Positions 36,872 to 44,109 of a DNA stretch of 64,000 bases are shown here, one piece after another. The translations under genes and the position numbers were made by a program. Origin of the DNA: a cyanobacterium PCC 7702 (GTDB taxonomy: Bacteria > Cyanobacteriota > Cyanobacteriia > Cyanobacteriales > Nostocaceae); NCBI GenBank assembly GCA_000332255.1, contig KB235926.1:2430734-2494733 (forward strand). The letters run 5' to 3'. The notes beneath the pieces are model-generated. The model ran no database searches. It was not told where the DNA came from and worked only from the letters and a program-made list of their open reading frames with translations. Position 1 is the stretch's first letter. Each line of letters starts with the position of its first letter.

Positions 36872-37780
36872 GTGTATCAGTTAAAAAGGCGACAGAAAAT
36901 AACCAGGTGGAACATTAGACAAGACTTACCTGGGTATTTGTTCCTGACGCCGGCAATTGTTGTCTTGGTAACTTTTGTCGTTTCACCAATTATTTGGGCT
37001 GTTTTTCTTTCTCTGCACAAAGTACAACTTCTCGGCGGTATTAAATACGAATTCATTGGTTTTCGTAACTACACCCGTTTAATCGCAGATGAACGAGTTT
37101 GGATTGCCCTGAAAAATACAGCAGAGTACGTTGCCATTGTAGTACCAACCCAAACAATCTTGGCGTTAGTTCTCGCTGTTATCCTCAACTCTGGCGTCCG
37201 TGGAAAAAACTGGTGGCGCATTCTTTATTTTTTGCCCACAGTCACTTCTTCGGCAGTTCTAACGCTGATTTTTATGTGGATTTATAACATTAACGGACTG
37301 CTCAACAATGTTCTCGCTTTTCTAGGATTACCTACCTACAACTGGTTGGGCGATCCAGCCGTTGCCCTAAAAGGCATTATGATTATGAATATTTGGTCGA
37401 CCGCACCATTTTACATGGTTATTTACCTAGCAGCGTTACAGGATATTCCTCAAACTCTCTACGAAGCTGCAGAATTGGATGGTGCTAACAGCTGGCAAAA
37501 GTTTATATACATTACCATTCCCATCCTCAAACCCGTTACTTTCTTTGTAGTGGCGATGGGAATCATCGGTACATTTCAGTTATTCGATCAATCCTATATT
37601 TTTTCTGGCGGTACGGGCGGACCTAACAATGCCACTCTCACCATAGTTTTACTAATATACCAAGCCGTGTTTCGCAACCTGCAGATGGGATACGGAGCTG
37701 CTATTGCCTTTGTGCTTGCACTCGTTATCATCTCCGTAACTTTAATGGAGCGACAATTATTCGGAGGTAAAAGAATGTGA
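36872..37780 (+). CDS. ABC sugar transporter permease (MalF-type)
   Basis: A 302-residue inner-membrane protein with six helices. The cytoplasmic EAA loop, which docks the ATPase, reads EAAELDGANSWQKFIYITIP. Family segments GYLFLTPAIVVLVTFVV and LYFLPTVTSSAVLTLIFMWIYN are also seen. The longer frame begins at an ATG at 36851, but a GGAGGT sits eight bases before the GTG at 36872, making that the better start (MYQLKRRQKI). Its last codons overlap the next permease by 4 nt (GTGA). Confidence 0.92.
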   Translation: MYQLKRRQKITRWNIRQDLPGYLFLTPAIVVLVTFVVSPIIWAVFLSLHKVQLLGGIKYEFIGFRNYTRLIADERVWIALKNTAEYVAIVVPTQTILALVLAVILNSGVRGKNWWRILYFLPTVTSSAVLTLIFMWIYNINGLLNNVLAFLGLPTYNWLGDPAVALKGIMIMNIWSTAPFYMVIYLAALQDIPQTLYEAAELDGANSWQKFIYITIPILKPVTFFVVAMGIIGTFQLFDQSYIFSGGTGGPNNATLTIVLLIYQAVFRNLQMGYGAAIAFVLALVIISVTLMERQLFGGKRM

Positions 37781-38616
37781 CGAAATTCAATGGTGGAGTC
37801 TGGGCGTTAAAAGTGCTGCTGTACGCAATATTAACGCTATATGCAATTATCACTCTTATTCCCTTTGTCTGGGCGCTTTGTGCATCCTTTAAACCTTTGT
37901 CTGAAATTGTTAGCGCTGAACCTAGCTTTTTACCCAAGAACTTTACTTTTGACAATTACAAGCAAATCTTTGTGCAAGAACCATTGTTTCTGCGCTGGTT
38001 GTTTAACAGTGTGATTATCGCCGTTAGCGTCACTGTTTTAAACTTACTTTTCAACTCCATGGCAGGTTACGCTCTTGCCAGACTGCGCTTTCGAGGTAGA
38101 AACTTTTGGTTTTTGCTGATTTTGGCAGTTTTAGCAGTACCAGCCCAGATCACCCTCATTCCAACCTTTTTAATTTTAAAATTATTCGGCTGGCTCAATT
38201 CATACCAAGGCATGATTGTTCCTAGCATGGTCAATGCTACCTTTATCTTTATGATGCGGCAGTTTTTCGTTAATTTTCCCAAGGAACTGGAAGAAGCTGC
38301 TGCCATTGATGGTTTGACTCCGTTCGGAATTTTCTGGCGTATAGTTTTACCTTTGGCAAAACCAGCGCTAGCAGCACAAGCTGTTTTTGTGTTTATGGGT
38401 AGTTGGAATAATTTCTTGTTACCTGTGGTGATTTTGTTCGACCCGGAAATGTTTACCCTTCCTTTAGGTCTGAATTCTTTTAAAGGTCAATACATCAGTT
38501 ATTGGAACTATATAATGGCAGCTTCCATGGTCTTTACTTTGCCAGCATTAGCTATTTATGCTTTCTTCAATCGCTATTTCATCCAAAATGTTACCTTTAC
38601 TGGAGGAAAGGGGTAG
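37777..38616 (+). CDS. ABC sugar transporter permease (MalG-type)
   Basis: A 279-residue inner-membrane partner of the preceding permease, with six helices and an EAA loop EAAAIDGLTPFGIFWRIVLP. The start is a GTG inside the overlap GTGA with the upstream stop codon, preceded by GGAGGT nine bases before, so translational coupling is likely. No ATP-binding protein follows; as in other cyanobacterial sugar systems, a shared MsiK/GgtA-like ATPase elsewhere in the genome may serve it. That is inference. Confidence 0.92.
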   Translation: MTKFNGGVWALKVLLYAILTLYAIITLIPFVWALCASFKPLSEIVSAEPSFLPKNFTFDNYKQIFVQEPLFLRWLFNSVIIAVSVTVLNLLFNSMAGYALARLRFRGRNFWFLLILAVLAVPAQITLIPTFLILKLFGWLNSYQGMIVPSMVNATFIFMMRQFFVNFPKELEEAAAIDGLTPFGIFWRIVLPLAKPALAAQAVFVFMGSWNNFLLPVVILFDPEMFTLPLGLNSFKGQYISYWNYIMAASMVFTLPALAIYAFFNRYFIQNVTFTGGKG

Positions 38617-39243
38617 ATTTGGTTAACGGCAGAAGTTTTTCTGCAAAAATAGAGTGAAAGTACATCGAAGATACTTTAGCTGCTTTTGTACCGCGAACAA
38701 AAGGCACAATATCGGACAATAGGACTTTCGTCACGCCAACACCCAACACGCAGTCAGCTTGAGGAAGAAAAGGTGTCAACGGTGAAAAGACGGTCTGGAT
38801 GGATTTATGCAGCGATCGCTAGAAACTTTTCTTGTTTGTCTGTTCATTCAGCTTTCCAAAAGTAGTTGGGACGACAAATTGCCCTCTTAACGTGATATTT
38901 GTATAACAGCGACTCAATGTGTATCTGTTAGTTAACAAGCTGTATGCGCGGTGCAGACGTATCAATCGTAAAGATAGCATCAGACTGCAGAACTTCTGTA
39001 GCCAAAACGCTGTCTCGACGCAAACCACTGGGAATTTTGCCTATAACAACCACAAACGTTTGGCGTTGGAGGATACAAACAAAGGCAATCATCTCCCATA
39101 TTTTGTCCGAAATATGCCCAAACGTTACTTGCGAATATCTAGTAACAAAAACTCAATAGTTTTGTCGCACTCAGCAGTTAACAACAGAATATATAGGATC
39201 GCTATTTTAGCTGTGTTGAGCGTCAAAATCTTTAAGGGGAAAG
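38617..39243. other. intergenic region with protein-like minus-strand fragments
   Basis: A 627-bp gap before psbV. On the minus strand, 38928-39092 could encode 54 residues (containing VVVIGKIPSGLRRDSVLATE) and 38597-38779 another 60 (containing VLGVGVTKVLLSDIVPFVRG); both look more protein-like than random, but neither has a recognised family or ribosome binding site. They may be remains of one decayed gene. The psbV promoter must lie at the right end. Confidence 0.3.
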
Positions 39244-39735
39244 ATGTTTAGAAGATTATTTGGCATTTTTGTGGCTACTGTACTACTCACGTTTCAATTT
39301 GTCGTCGGTGACGCATGGGGCGTAGAACTAGATGAAGCTACCCGCACTGTACCGCTAAACGATAAAGGAGATACCATTGTACTCAGCCTCAAACAAGTCC
39401 AAAAGGGTAAACGCCTATTTAACAATATTTGCTCCCAGTGTCATCCTGGTGGTATTACTAAAACAAACCAAAATGTCGGACTCGATCCTCAAGCCCTAGC
39501 TGGTGCTACACCACCTCGTAATAATATTGAGGCCTTGGTAGACTACATGAAAAACCCCACCACCTACGATGGGGAAGAGGAAATTGCAGAGCTGCATCCT
39601 AGCATCAAGAGCGCTGATATCTTCCCAGAAATGAGAAATCTCTCTGACGAAGACTTAAAGGCGATCGCTGGCCATATCCTCCTACAACCCAAAATTCAAG
39701 GTGAAAAATGGGGCGGTGGTAAAGTTTACTACTAA
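39244..39735 (+). CDS. psbV: cytochrome c-550 of photosystem II
   Basis: An extrinsic luminal subunit of photosystem II that stabilises the Mn4CaO5 cluster. The 163-residue precursor has a signal peptide of 26 residues, then the mature start VELDEATRTVPLN. Heme c is attached through C63-x-x-C66-H67 (CSQCH), and the second axial ligand is His118 of ELHPSI, matching His92 of the mature protein. The C-terminal WGGGKVYY is diagnostic. AGGGGAAAG upstream of the ATG gives a good ribosome binding site. It starts a group of soluble electron-carrier genes with petE and petJ. Confidence 0.97.
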   Translation: MFRRLFGIFVATVLLTFQFVVGDAWGVELDEATRTVPLNDKGDTIVLSLKQVQKGKRLFNNICSQCHPGGITKTNQNVGLDPQALAGATPPRNNIEALVDYMKNPTTYDGEEEIAELHPSIKSADIFPEMRNLSDEDLKAIAGHILLQPKIQGEKWGGGKVYY

Positions 39736-39764
39736 AACAACATCGCTACGTAGTGATTGAAATT

Positions 39765-39803
39765 AAGTCATTAGTCCATTCGCCTACCAAGGACTAATGG
39801 CTT
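39765..39803. terminator. hairpin downstream of psbV
   Basis: Arms AAGTCATTAGTCC (39765-39777) and GGACTAATGGCTT (39791-39803) form a 13-bp stem with one G-U wobble around a 13-nt loop. It lies 30 bp after the psbV stop. There is no U-tract, so it may act in mRNA stabilisation rather than as an intrinsic terminator. Confidence 0.55.
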
Positions 39804-39919
39804 ACCTGACAATTGCTAAGCACAATGGCTTCTTTGCCCCCAAATTCTCTGGGTATATTGCTAATTGATGGAATTTTTGCTATCTACTGCCAGCTGGCTG
39901 CAAAAAAACTCGCATCTAC

Positions 39920-39953
39920 GACATATTGTCATATTTAGGCTTCATTTTATCTA
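39920..39953 (+). promoter_or_regulatory. candidate petE promoter with overlapping palindrome
   Basis: TTGTCA (39926-39931) and TATCTA (39948-39953), 16 bp apart, could be the -35 and -10 boxes. The -35 region lies within the inverted repeat GACATATTGTC (39920-39930). In Synechocystis petE and petJ are controlled by copper through the BlaI-type repressor PetR; BlaI-family operators are short palindromes of this general kind. Assignment is tentative. Confidence 0.33.
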
Positions 39954-39995
39954 AAATAAATAAGGGAAAATAAAACCTTTTGTTAGGAGAAAGCC

Positions 39996-40406
39996 ATGAA
40001 ATCAATTGCTGCAAGTCTGCGGCAGTGGAGTTTGATTGTGTTCACAATTGTCTTAGTAATTGGTAGCTTTGCTATCTTCACTCCCAACGCCGCAGCGGAA
40101 ACCTATACTGTCAAGCTAGGTAGCGACAAAGGAATGCTCGCCTTTGAACCATCAAAATTGACAGTTAAGCCGGGAGATACAATCAAATGGGTAAATAATA
40201 AAGTTCCTCCCCACAACGTTGTCTTTGACCCTGCTCTATCCAAAAGCGCGGACTTGGCTAAATCTTTGTCTCACAAACAGTTGTTGATGAGTCCCGGTCA
40301 AGCTTTTGAAACCAAAATTCCCGAAAACGCTGCTAAGGGTGAATATACCTTCTACTGCGAACCTCACCGCGGTGCAGGTATGGTTGGCAAACTCGTGATC
40401 GAGTAA
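39996..40406 (+). CDS. petE: plastocyanin
   Basis: A luminal blue-copper protein carrying electrons from cytochrome b6f to photosystem I or to cytochrome oxidase. The 136-residue precursor has a signal peptide ending AAA before ETYTVKLG (position 35). All four copper ligands are present: His73, Cys121, His124 and Met129, within the C-terminal motif YCEPHRGAGMVGKLVIE. TTAGGAGA upstream of the ATG is a strong ribosome binding site. It lies upstream of petJ, which encodes its functional substitute under copper limitation. Confidence 0.97.
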   Translation: MKSIAASLRQWSLIVFTIVLVIGSFAIFTPNAAAETYTVKLGSDKGMLAFEPSKLTVKPGDTIKWVNNKVPPHNVVFDPALSKSADLAKSLSHKQLLMSPGQAFETKIPENAAKGEYTFYCEPHRGAGMVGKLVIE

Positions 40407-40440
40407 CTGGACACGATTTTCAAAGACTAAGATTTTCCCT

Positions 40441-40468
40441 GGCTGCAAGGATAACTTGCCTGTTTTTT
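40441..40468 (+). terminator. probable petE terminator
   Basis: A stem GCAAG/CTTGC (40445-40449 with 40455-40459) around loop GATAA is followed by CTGTTTTTT. The stem is short, but its position 35 bp after the petE stop and the T-run support termination, separating petE from petJ. Confidence 0.5.
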
Positions 40469-40490
40469 GAGCATTGTGTTCTACTGAGTC

Positions 40491-40559
40491 GGTGACGAGT
40501 CTTCCATGGCCCGGAATTGTTAGTACAGAGGTGGTAAAATTGGGCGTGGACTCGTCACC
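40491..40559. repeat. 11-bp inverted repeat in the petE-petJ gap
   Basis: GGTGACGAGTC (40491-40501) and its exact complement GACTCGTCACC (40549-40559) are separated by 47 nt. The element is between the petE terminator and the petJ start. It could form a large RNA loop or a paired binding site; no known family was recognised. Confidence 0.5.
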
Positions 40560-40712
40560 AGCAATTGGCATTTTTGTTTTGAAGAGCAATCATTTATCTG
40601 CAAAATCGGCAGAGTCCGCCTATAAGCCAACGTAACTCCTGGAAAAATGCTTTTAGCAGAGCAATAAACGTTATTTTTTTTGTTGCTAGTAGCTTGTAGG
40701 GAGGAGAATCCC

Positions 40713-41057
40713 TTGAAAAGATTTTTATTAATACCGCTATTGGCGATCGCATTATTTAGTTTCCCACTCCCAAGTCCAGCACTGGCAACAGATGTATCCA
40801 ACGCTGCTAAAATCTTTAATTCTAACTGTGCTTCTTGTCACATAGGTGGCAATAATGTCTTGATTGCTGAGAAAACCTTGAAAAAGGAAGCTTTGCAGAA
40901 ATATCTAGAGAACTATAATTCCAATTCCTTGGAAGCAATCATTCACCAAATCGAAAACGGTAAAAATGCAATGCCTGCTTTTAAAGATAAATTAAGCGCC
41001 CAAGAAATTTATGAGGTAGCAGCTTATGTTTATCAAAAAGCAGAACAAGGTTGGTAG
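40713..41057 (+). CDS. petJ: cytochrome c6
   Basis: A luminal c-type cytochrome that replaces plastocyanin as electron donor to photosystem I when copper is scarce. The 114-residue precursor has a signal peptide ending PALA (residues 22-25), heme attachment C39-x-x-C42-H43 (CASCH), and axial Met87 in NAMPAF. The start is an unusual TTG at 40713: GGGAGGAG lies about eight bases upstream, and no in-frame ATG precedes the signal sequence. The longer frame from 40680 has no such support. A TTG start may lower translation, but that is inference. Confidence 0.95.
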   Translation: MKRFLLIPLLAIALFSFPLPSPALATDVSNAAKIFNSNCASCHIGGNNVLIAEKTLKKEALQKYLENYNSNSLEAIIHQIENGKNAMPAFKDKLSAQEIYEVAAYVYQKAEQGW

Positions 41058-41114
41058 GATAGCAACAAAGATTGGGGACTGGGAGGAAAAAACCCTGTCC
41101 CGAATCCCTGTTTT

Positions 41115-42692
41115 CTAGTTTTGATTTCTACTGTTTTTGATTTGACGCAATTTCTCAACTAGATTTTGACTCGGTTGTTCTGCAGGTTGCTGCTGCTGAT
41201 TTTGGTTTTCTTTTTGCTCAGCTGTAGGTTTGGTAGTAACCGGGGATGAAGGATTAACTTTTACCGGTTGCCACGGGGGTGATTGTTGATTGGTGGTTGC
41301 TTGGGTAGTAGTAGCAGGAGATGGAGGATTAACTTTTACCGGTTGCCATTGTGGTGGTAATGGTTTAGCCGATAAATTTTCCTGGGGCGATCGCACTGGC
41401 TGTTTTCTGTCTCCTTGTGGATTAGATACAGGTTGCGTTTTCTTAAGTTGCAAAGGTGGTAGTTCTTGAGGAACTAAAGAAGGCGATTTTGGTACATTAC
41501 TAGCTGCAGTAGTGTTGTTGGTGGGGTTAAAAGACAAACTAAACGGGTAGTATTTCGGCCTTCCGTTTGCTTGCACCGGTTTTTTTTGGAAATAGTCTCT
41601 AAAAAATTCTCTAGCCGCTGTTTTTAGTTCCGATGAAACAGAATTATCTAAAAATTCAATTGTTTCAACTTTTCCTTCACTGTCTACAACTAAACCACCT
41701 TCGATTTTTCCTGTCTGTGGTTTTTGAGTATTAATAGTTTCGGATATGGGTTGTTTGGTTTCTATGTTGGGATATTGCTGCCTAACTTTTTGAAACTGTT
41801 CTGAAAATGTAGTAGTTTTTGCGATTAACTGCTGTGTTGTTGGAGACTTAGAAATTGTCGGTGTTCCCGAAGGCAACTCCGACCCCGACGGCGTGGGTAT
41901 TGACTGTTGCTGCTGCCATGGCGGCAAACTCGTATCTGCCAATGCCAGTTTATCTCCCACTTGAGGAGTTGGAGCAATAGGAGCCACGAATTCCTGCACC
42001 TGCTGACTAGCTGAAGGAGAATTTGTAGCACTAGAAGGAACAGCAGGAAGATTGGCAGTTATATCCACTGGAATTTTAGCAGCTTGAAGCTCCGGCAAGT
42101 TTCCAGCTAAAGGCGTCGGCGAAGATGGGCTGTTTGAGGGTAGAGATTGGGGCACTCCCAGGGCGATTTTTTCCCTGTAATTAGGAATTTCTCTGTCATT
42201 GACACGAGGAAGTGATGGAATGGAATTTTCCTTAAAGTTTAAATTTTTTGATTCCAGTTTTAGATCTCTTTCTTGAGGTATGCGAGTATATTGGTTTTTG
42301 GGCAAGGAAACGATGTTAAGGCTGTCGGAAGATAAAGGTGGTTCTACAAGATGTTCTGATGGCTGCGCAGGTAAAACAATCGGTTTTTTGCCAAAGGTCA
42401 AACTAGGGGGAACTTGGGGAACCAGAGGAAGTTGGGGTGGTTGTGCTTGTGGTGGCTGCTTATTACTTTCAGGCTTACTGACACTTTGTGGCAAACGATT
42501 TTGTTCTGCTTGGCTCAGTGTCACAAGTCCAACAGTTTTCGGTGAAGTTGTTTCTTTAGGTTTCGATTCTATCGGTACCAACGGTAAGAGGAACGCAATT
42601 GCACCGTGGATACCAACAGAGGCTAGAACAGCTATCCCGGTTGGCTGGCTTAGGAATTCTGGTACGTTTTTCAGTATGGAGACGTATGACAT
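41115..42692 (-). CDS. TonB-like proline-rich membrane protein
   Basis: A 525-residue protein with one N-terminal membrane helix (about 19-40, GIAVLASVGIHGAIAFLLPL), like TonB. A long Pro/Gln/Ser-rich region follows, suited to span the periplasm. Residues about 327-390 resemble a TonB C-terminal domain (GGLVVDSEGKVETIEFL, then LKTAAREFFRDYF and YYPFSLSF). Unlike ordinary TonB, a further 130-residue disordered tail follows, with a tandem unit containing WQPVKVNP twice. It may be an energy transducer to outer-membrane receptors, but no ExbB/ExbD genes are near. Function is inferred from architecture only. Confidence 0.65.
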   Translation of the reverse strand: MSYVSILKNVPEFLSQPTGIAVLASVGIHGAIAFLLPLVPIESKPKETTSPKTVGLVTLSQAEQNRLPQSVSKPESNKQPPQAQPPQLPLVPQVPPSLTFGKKPIVLPAQPSEHLVEPPLSSDSLNIVSLPKNQYTRIPQERDLKLESKNLNFKENSIPSLPRVNDREIPNYREKIALGVPQSLPSNSPSSPTPLAGNLPELQAAKIPVDITANLPAVPSSATNSPSASQQVQEFVAPIAPTPQVGDKLALADTSLPPWQQQQSIPTPSGSELPSGTPTISKSPTTQQLIAKTTTFSEQFQKVRQQYPNIETKQPISETINTQKPQTGKIEGGLVVDSEGKVETIEFLDNSVSSELKTAAREFFRDYFQKKPVQANGRPKYYPFSLSFNPTNNTTAASNVPKSPSLVPQELPPLQLKKTQPVSNPQGDRKQPVRSPQENLSAKPLPPQWQPVKVNPPSPATTTQATTNQQSPPWQPVKVNPSSPVTTKPTAEQKENQNQQQQPAEQPSQNLVEKLRQIKNSRNQN

Positions 42693-43344
42693 AATTATTT
42701 ATCGTTCACTCGGCTTGGTTGCTGTTAATTACCAATTGTATTTTTTAGACTCTATAAAGATCCGGTAATTGCGTTCTTTTACCAATCATAACTTCCTGCC
42801 ATGAAACTCCAAACAGGAAAATTGCCAACGGAACCAGTGATTATTTTTTTAAATAGGTTTATTTTACTCAAAAATGGGAGCGACTAAAGCTCTCGTTGCA
42901 AAGAATTTATTTTTGATTACTCAGCTTTTTCCACAGCGAGAAATCAGACAGTTTTCGCTGGAAACAGAACCTGGTTAAGTAAGTAAAAATAATTAACTAA
43001 AGTAGATTTTTATACAAATAATTTGAGCAAAAAGTTCCTTCCAAGTAACTTTTTACCGTGTTTGTTGTGGGTTAATACCAAATTTTGTCTTTTAGCAGTG
43101 ATAGCAATTTATTTGCTGGTTAGTATTGAGCAATTTATTACTTTTCGCGAAGCGTGCCGGATGGCATCGCAATATTTAGCAATCACTTTGAGCGTAATTA
43201 TAATAGCCTGCCATTTTCAGTTTAGCTTGTATTTGAGCTAGGAACACTGCTTGTAAATAAGCTTTCCAAGTAATTAATCTTGAATGTTACAGTAAATTAC
43301 GTATAGGTTGCTAGCAAACTTAAAATCTAAAATTCCAAATTGCA
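42693..43344. other. intergenic, one dispersed repeat and no accepted gene
   Basis: A 652-bp gap. A 72-codon TTG-led frame at 43023-43241 spans the palindromic repeat at 43144-43170 and reads FREACRMA there, which is simply a translation of the repeat. That frame has two hydrophobic stretches but no homolog I know; it is not accepted. Confidence 0.4.
43144..43170. repeat. dispersed palindromic cyanobacterial repeat, copy 1
   Basis: Begins TTCGCGAAGC and continues GTGCCGGATGGCATCGC, with partly pairing halves (GTGCC/GGCAT, GCG/CGC). I recognise it as a member of the small palindromic repeat class common in filamentous cyanobacterial genomes. A second copy lies at 43920-43944. Confidence 0.7.
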
Positions 43345-44053
43345 AATGCCATTACCAACAGTTATTATGCCCGGATATTTAGAAAGCGCGATCGTTTATT
43401 ATCCGCTACAAAAATATTTGCAAAATTTTGGTTTTCCAACAGTAACTGTTCCACTGTGGCGACGTGATTAGTTGGTCACCTTAGGAGGTAGACCGGTAAA
43501 GTCTATTTGACAGCAACTAAATTGCACGCTCAGGCAACTGCTGCAACAACACAATGCTTCACAAATGAATTTGGTTGCTCACTCTGCAGGAGGCTGGATA
43601 TCTCGGTCAAGTTCAAGGGTCTGTTTGGAACGCTCATCCTTTGATTGCTGCTTTGATTACTCTGGGGACGCCAAATTTTAGTCGAGAACGCTGGACAGGC
43701 TGGAATTTAAATTTTGTTAATAATAATTAACCTGGAGCATTTTACAAAAATGTTCGTTATTTTTGCGTAGCTGGAAAAACGATTTTTGGTGAAAAGGGAC
43801 GGGAAGTTGGCTAGCTTACAGTAGCTATCAGTTAACCTGCGGTAAAGGTAACACCTGGGGAGACAGAATTACTCCTGTTGAGGTTGCTCATTTAGAAGGA
43901 GCGGAAAATATTGTCATCGTTCGCGGAGCGTGACGGATGGCATTAGGTGTGAGACATTCTCTCAGAAGCTCTGGAATTTGGTATGGTTCTCCAGAAGCTT
44001 TAAAAAACTGGGTGCATTATTTAGCTTCAGGAAAGATATGTGCGACGTTTTAA
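43345..44053 (+). pseudogene. decayed alpha/beta hydrolase (lipase-like)
   Basis: Remnant of a lipase-like alpha/beta hydrolase. The frame from the ATG at 43345 reads MPLPTVIMPGYLESAIVYYP, then hits TAG where Trp is expected (after PLWRRD) and a second stop after GGRPVKSI. The nucleophile elbow survives as NLVAHSAGGWISR. A deletion and frameshift follow; the next frame reads ALITLGTPNFSRERW, then stops after FVNNN. A further shift gives LAYSSYQLTCGKGNTWGDRI and VEVAHLEGAENIVI, after which a palindromic repeat with an in-frame TGA interrupts GVRHS. The end GIWYGSPEALKNWVHYLA is preserved. At least four inactivating changes rule out sequencing error. Confidence 0.88.
43920..43944. repeat. dispersed palindromic repeat, copy 2, inside the hydrolase pseudogene
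   Basis: Begins TTCGCGGAGC and continues GTGACGGATGGCATT, differing from copy 1 at a few positions. It separates codons for ENIVI from GVRHS, which are near-adjacent in intact relatives as I recall them, so it looks like an insertion into coding sequence. Confidence 0.68.
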
Positions 44054-44109
44054 CAATTCTTAGCTAAACTTGTAATAAAAATATATATTTGGCGAAAGAG
44101 CGGTGAGGT

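Noticed and set aside
38919-39251. 110-codon plus-strand frame upstream of psbV
   Set aside because: Runs through the psbV ribosome binding site and start with random-like composition.
43023-43241. 72-codon TTG-led frame
   Set aside because: Its centre is a translated palindromic repeat, and there is no ribosome binding site or homolog known to me.
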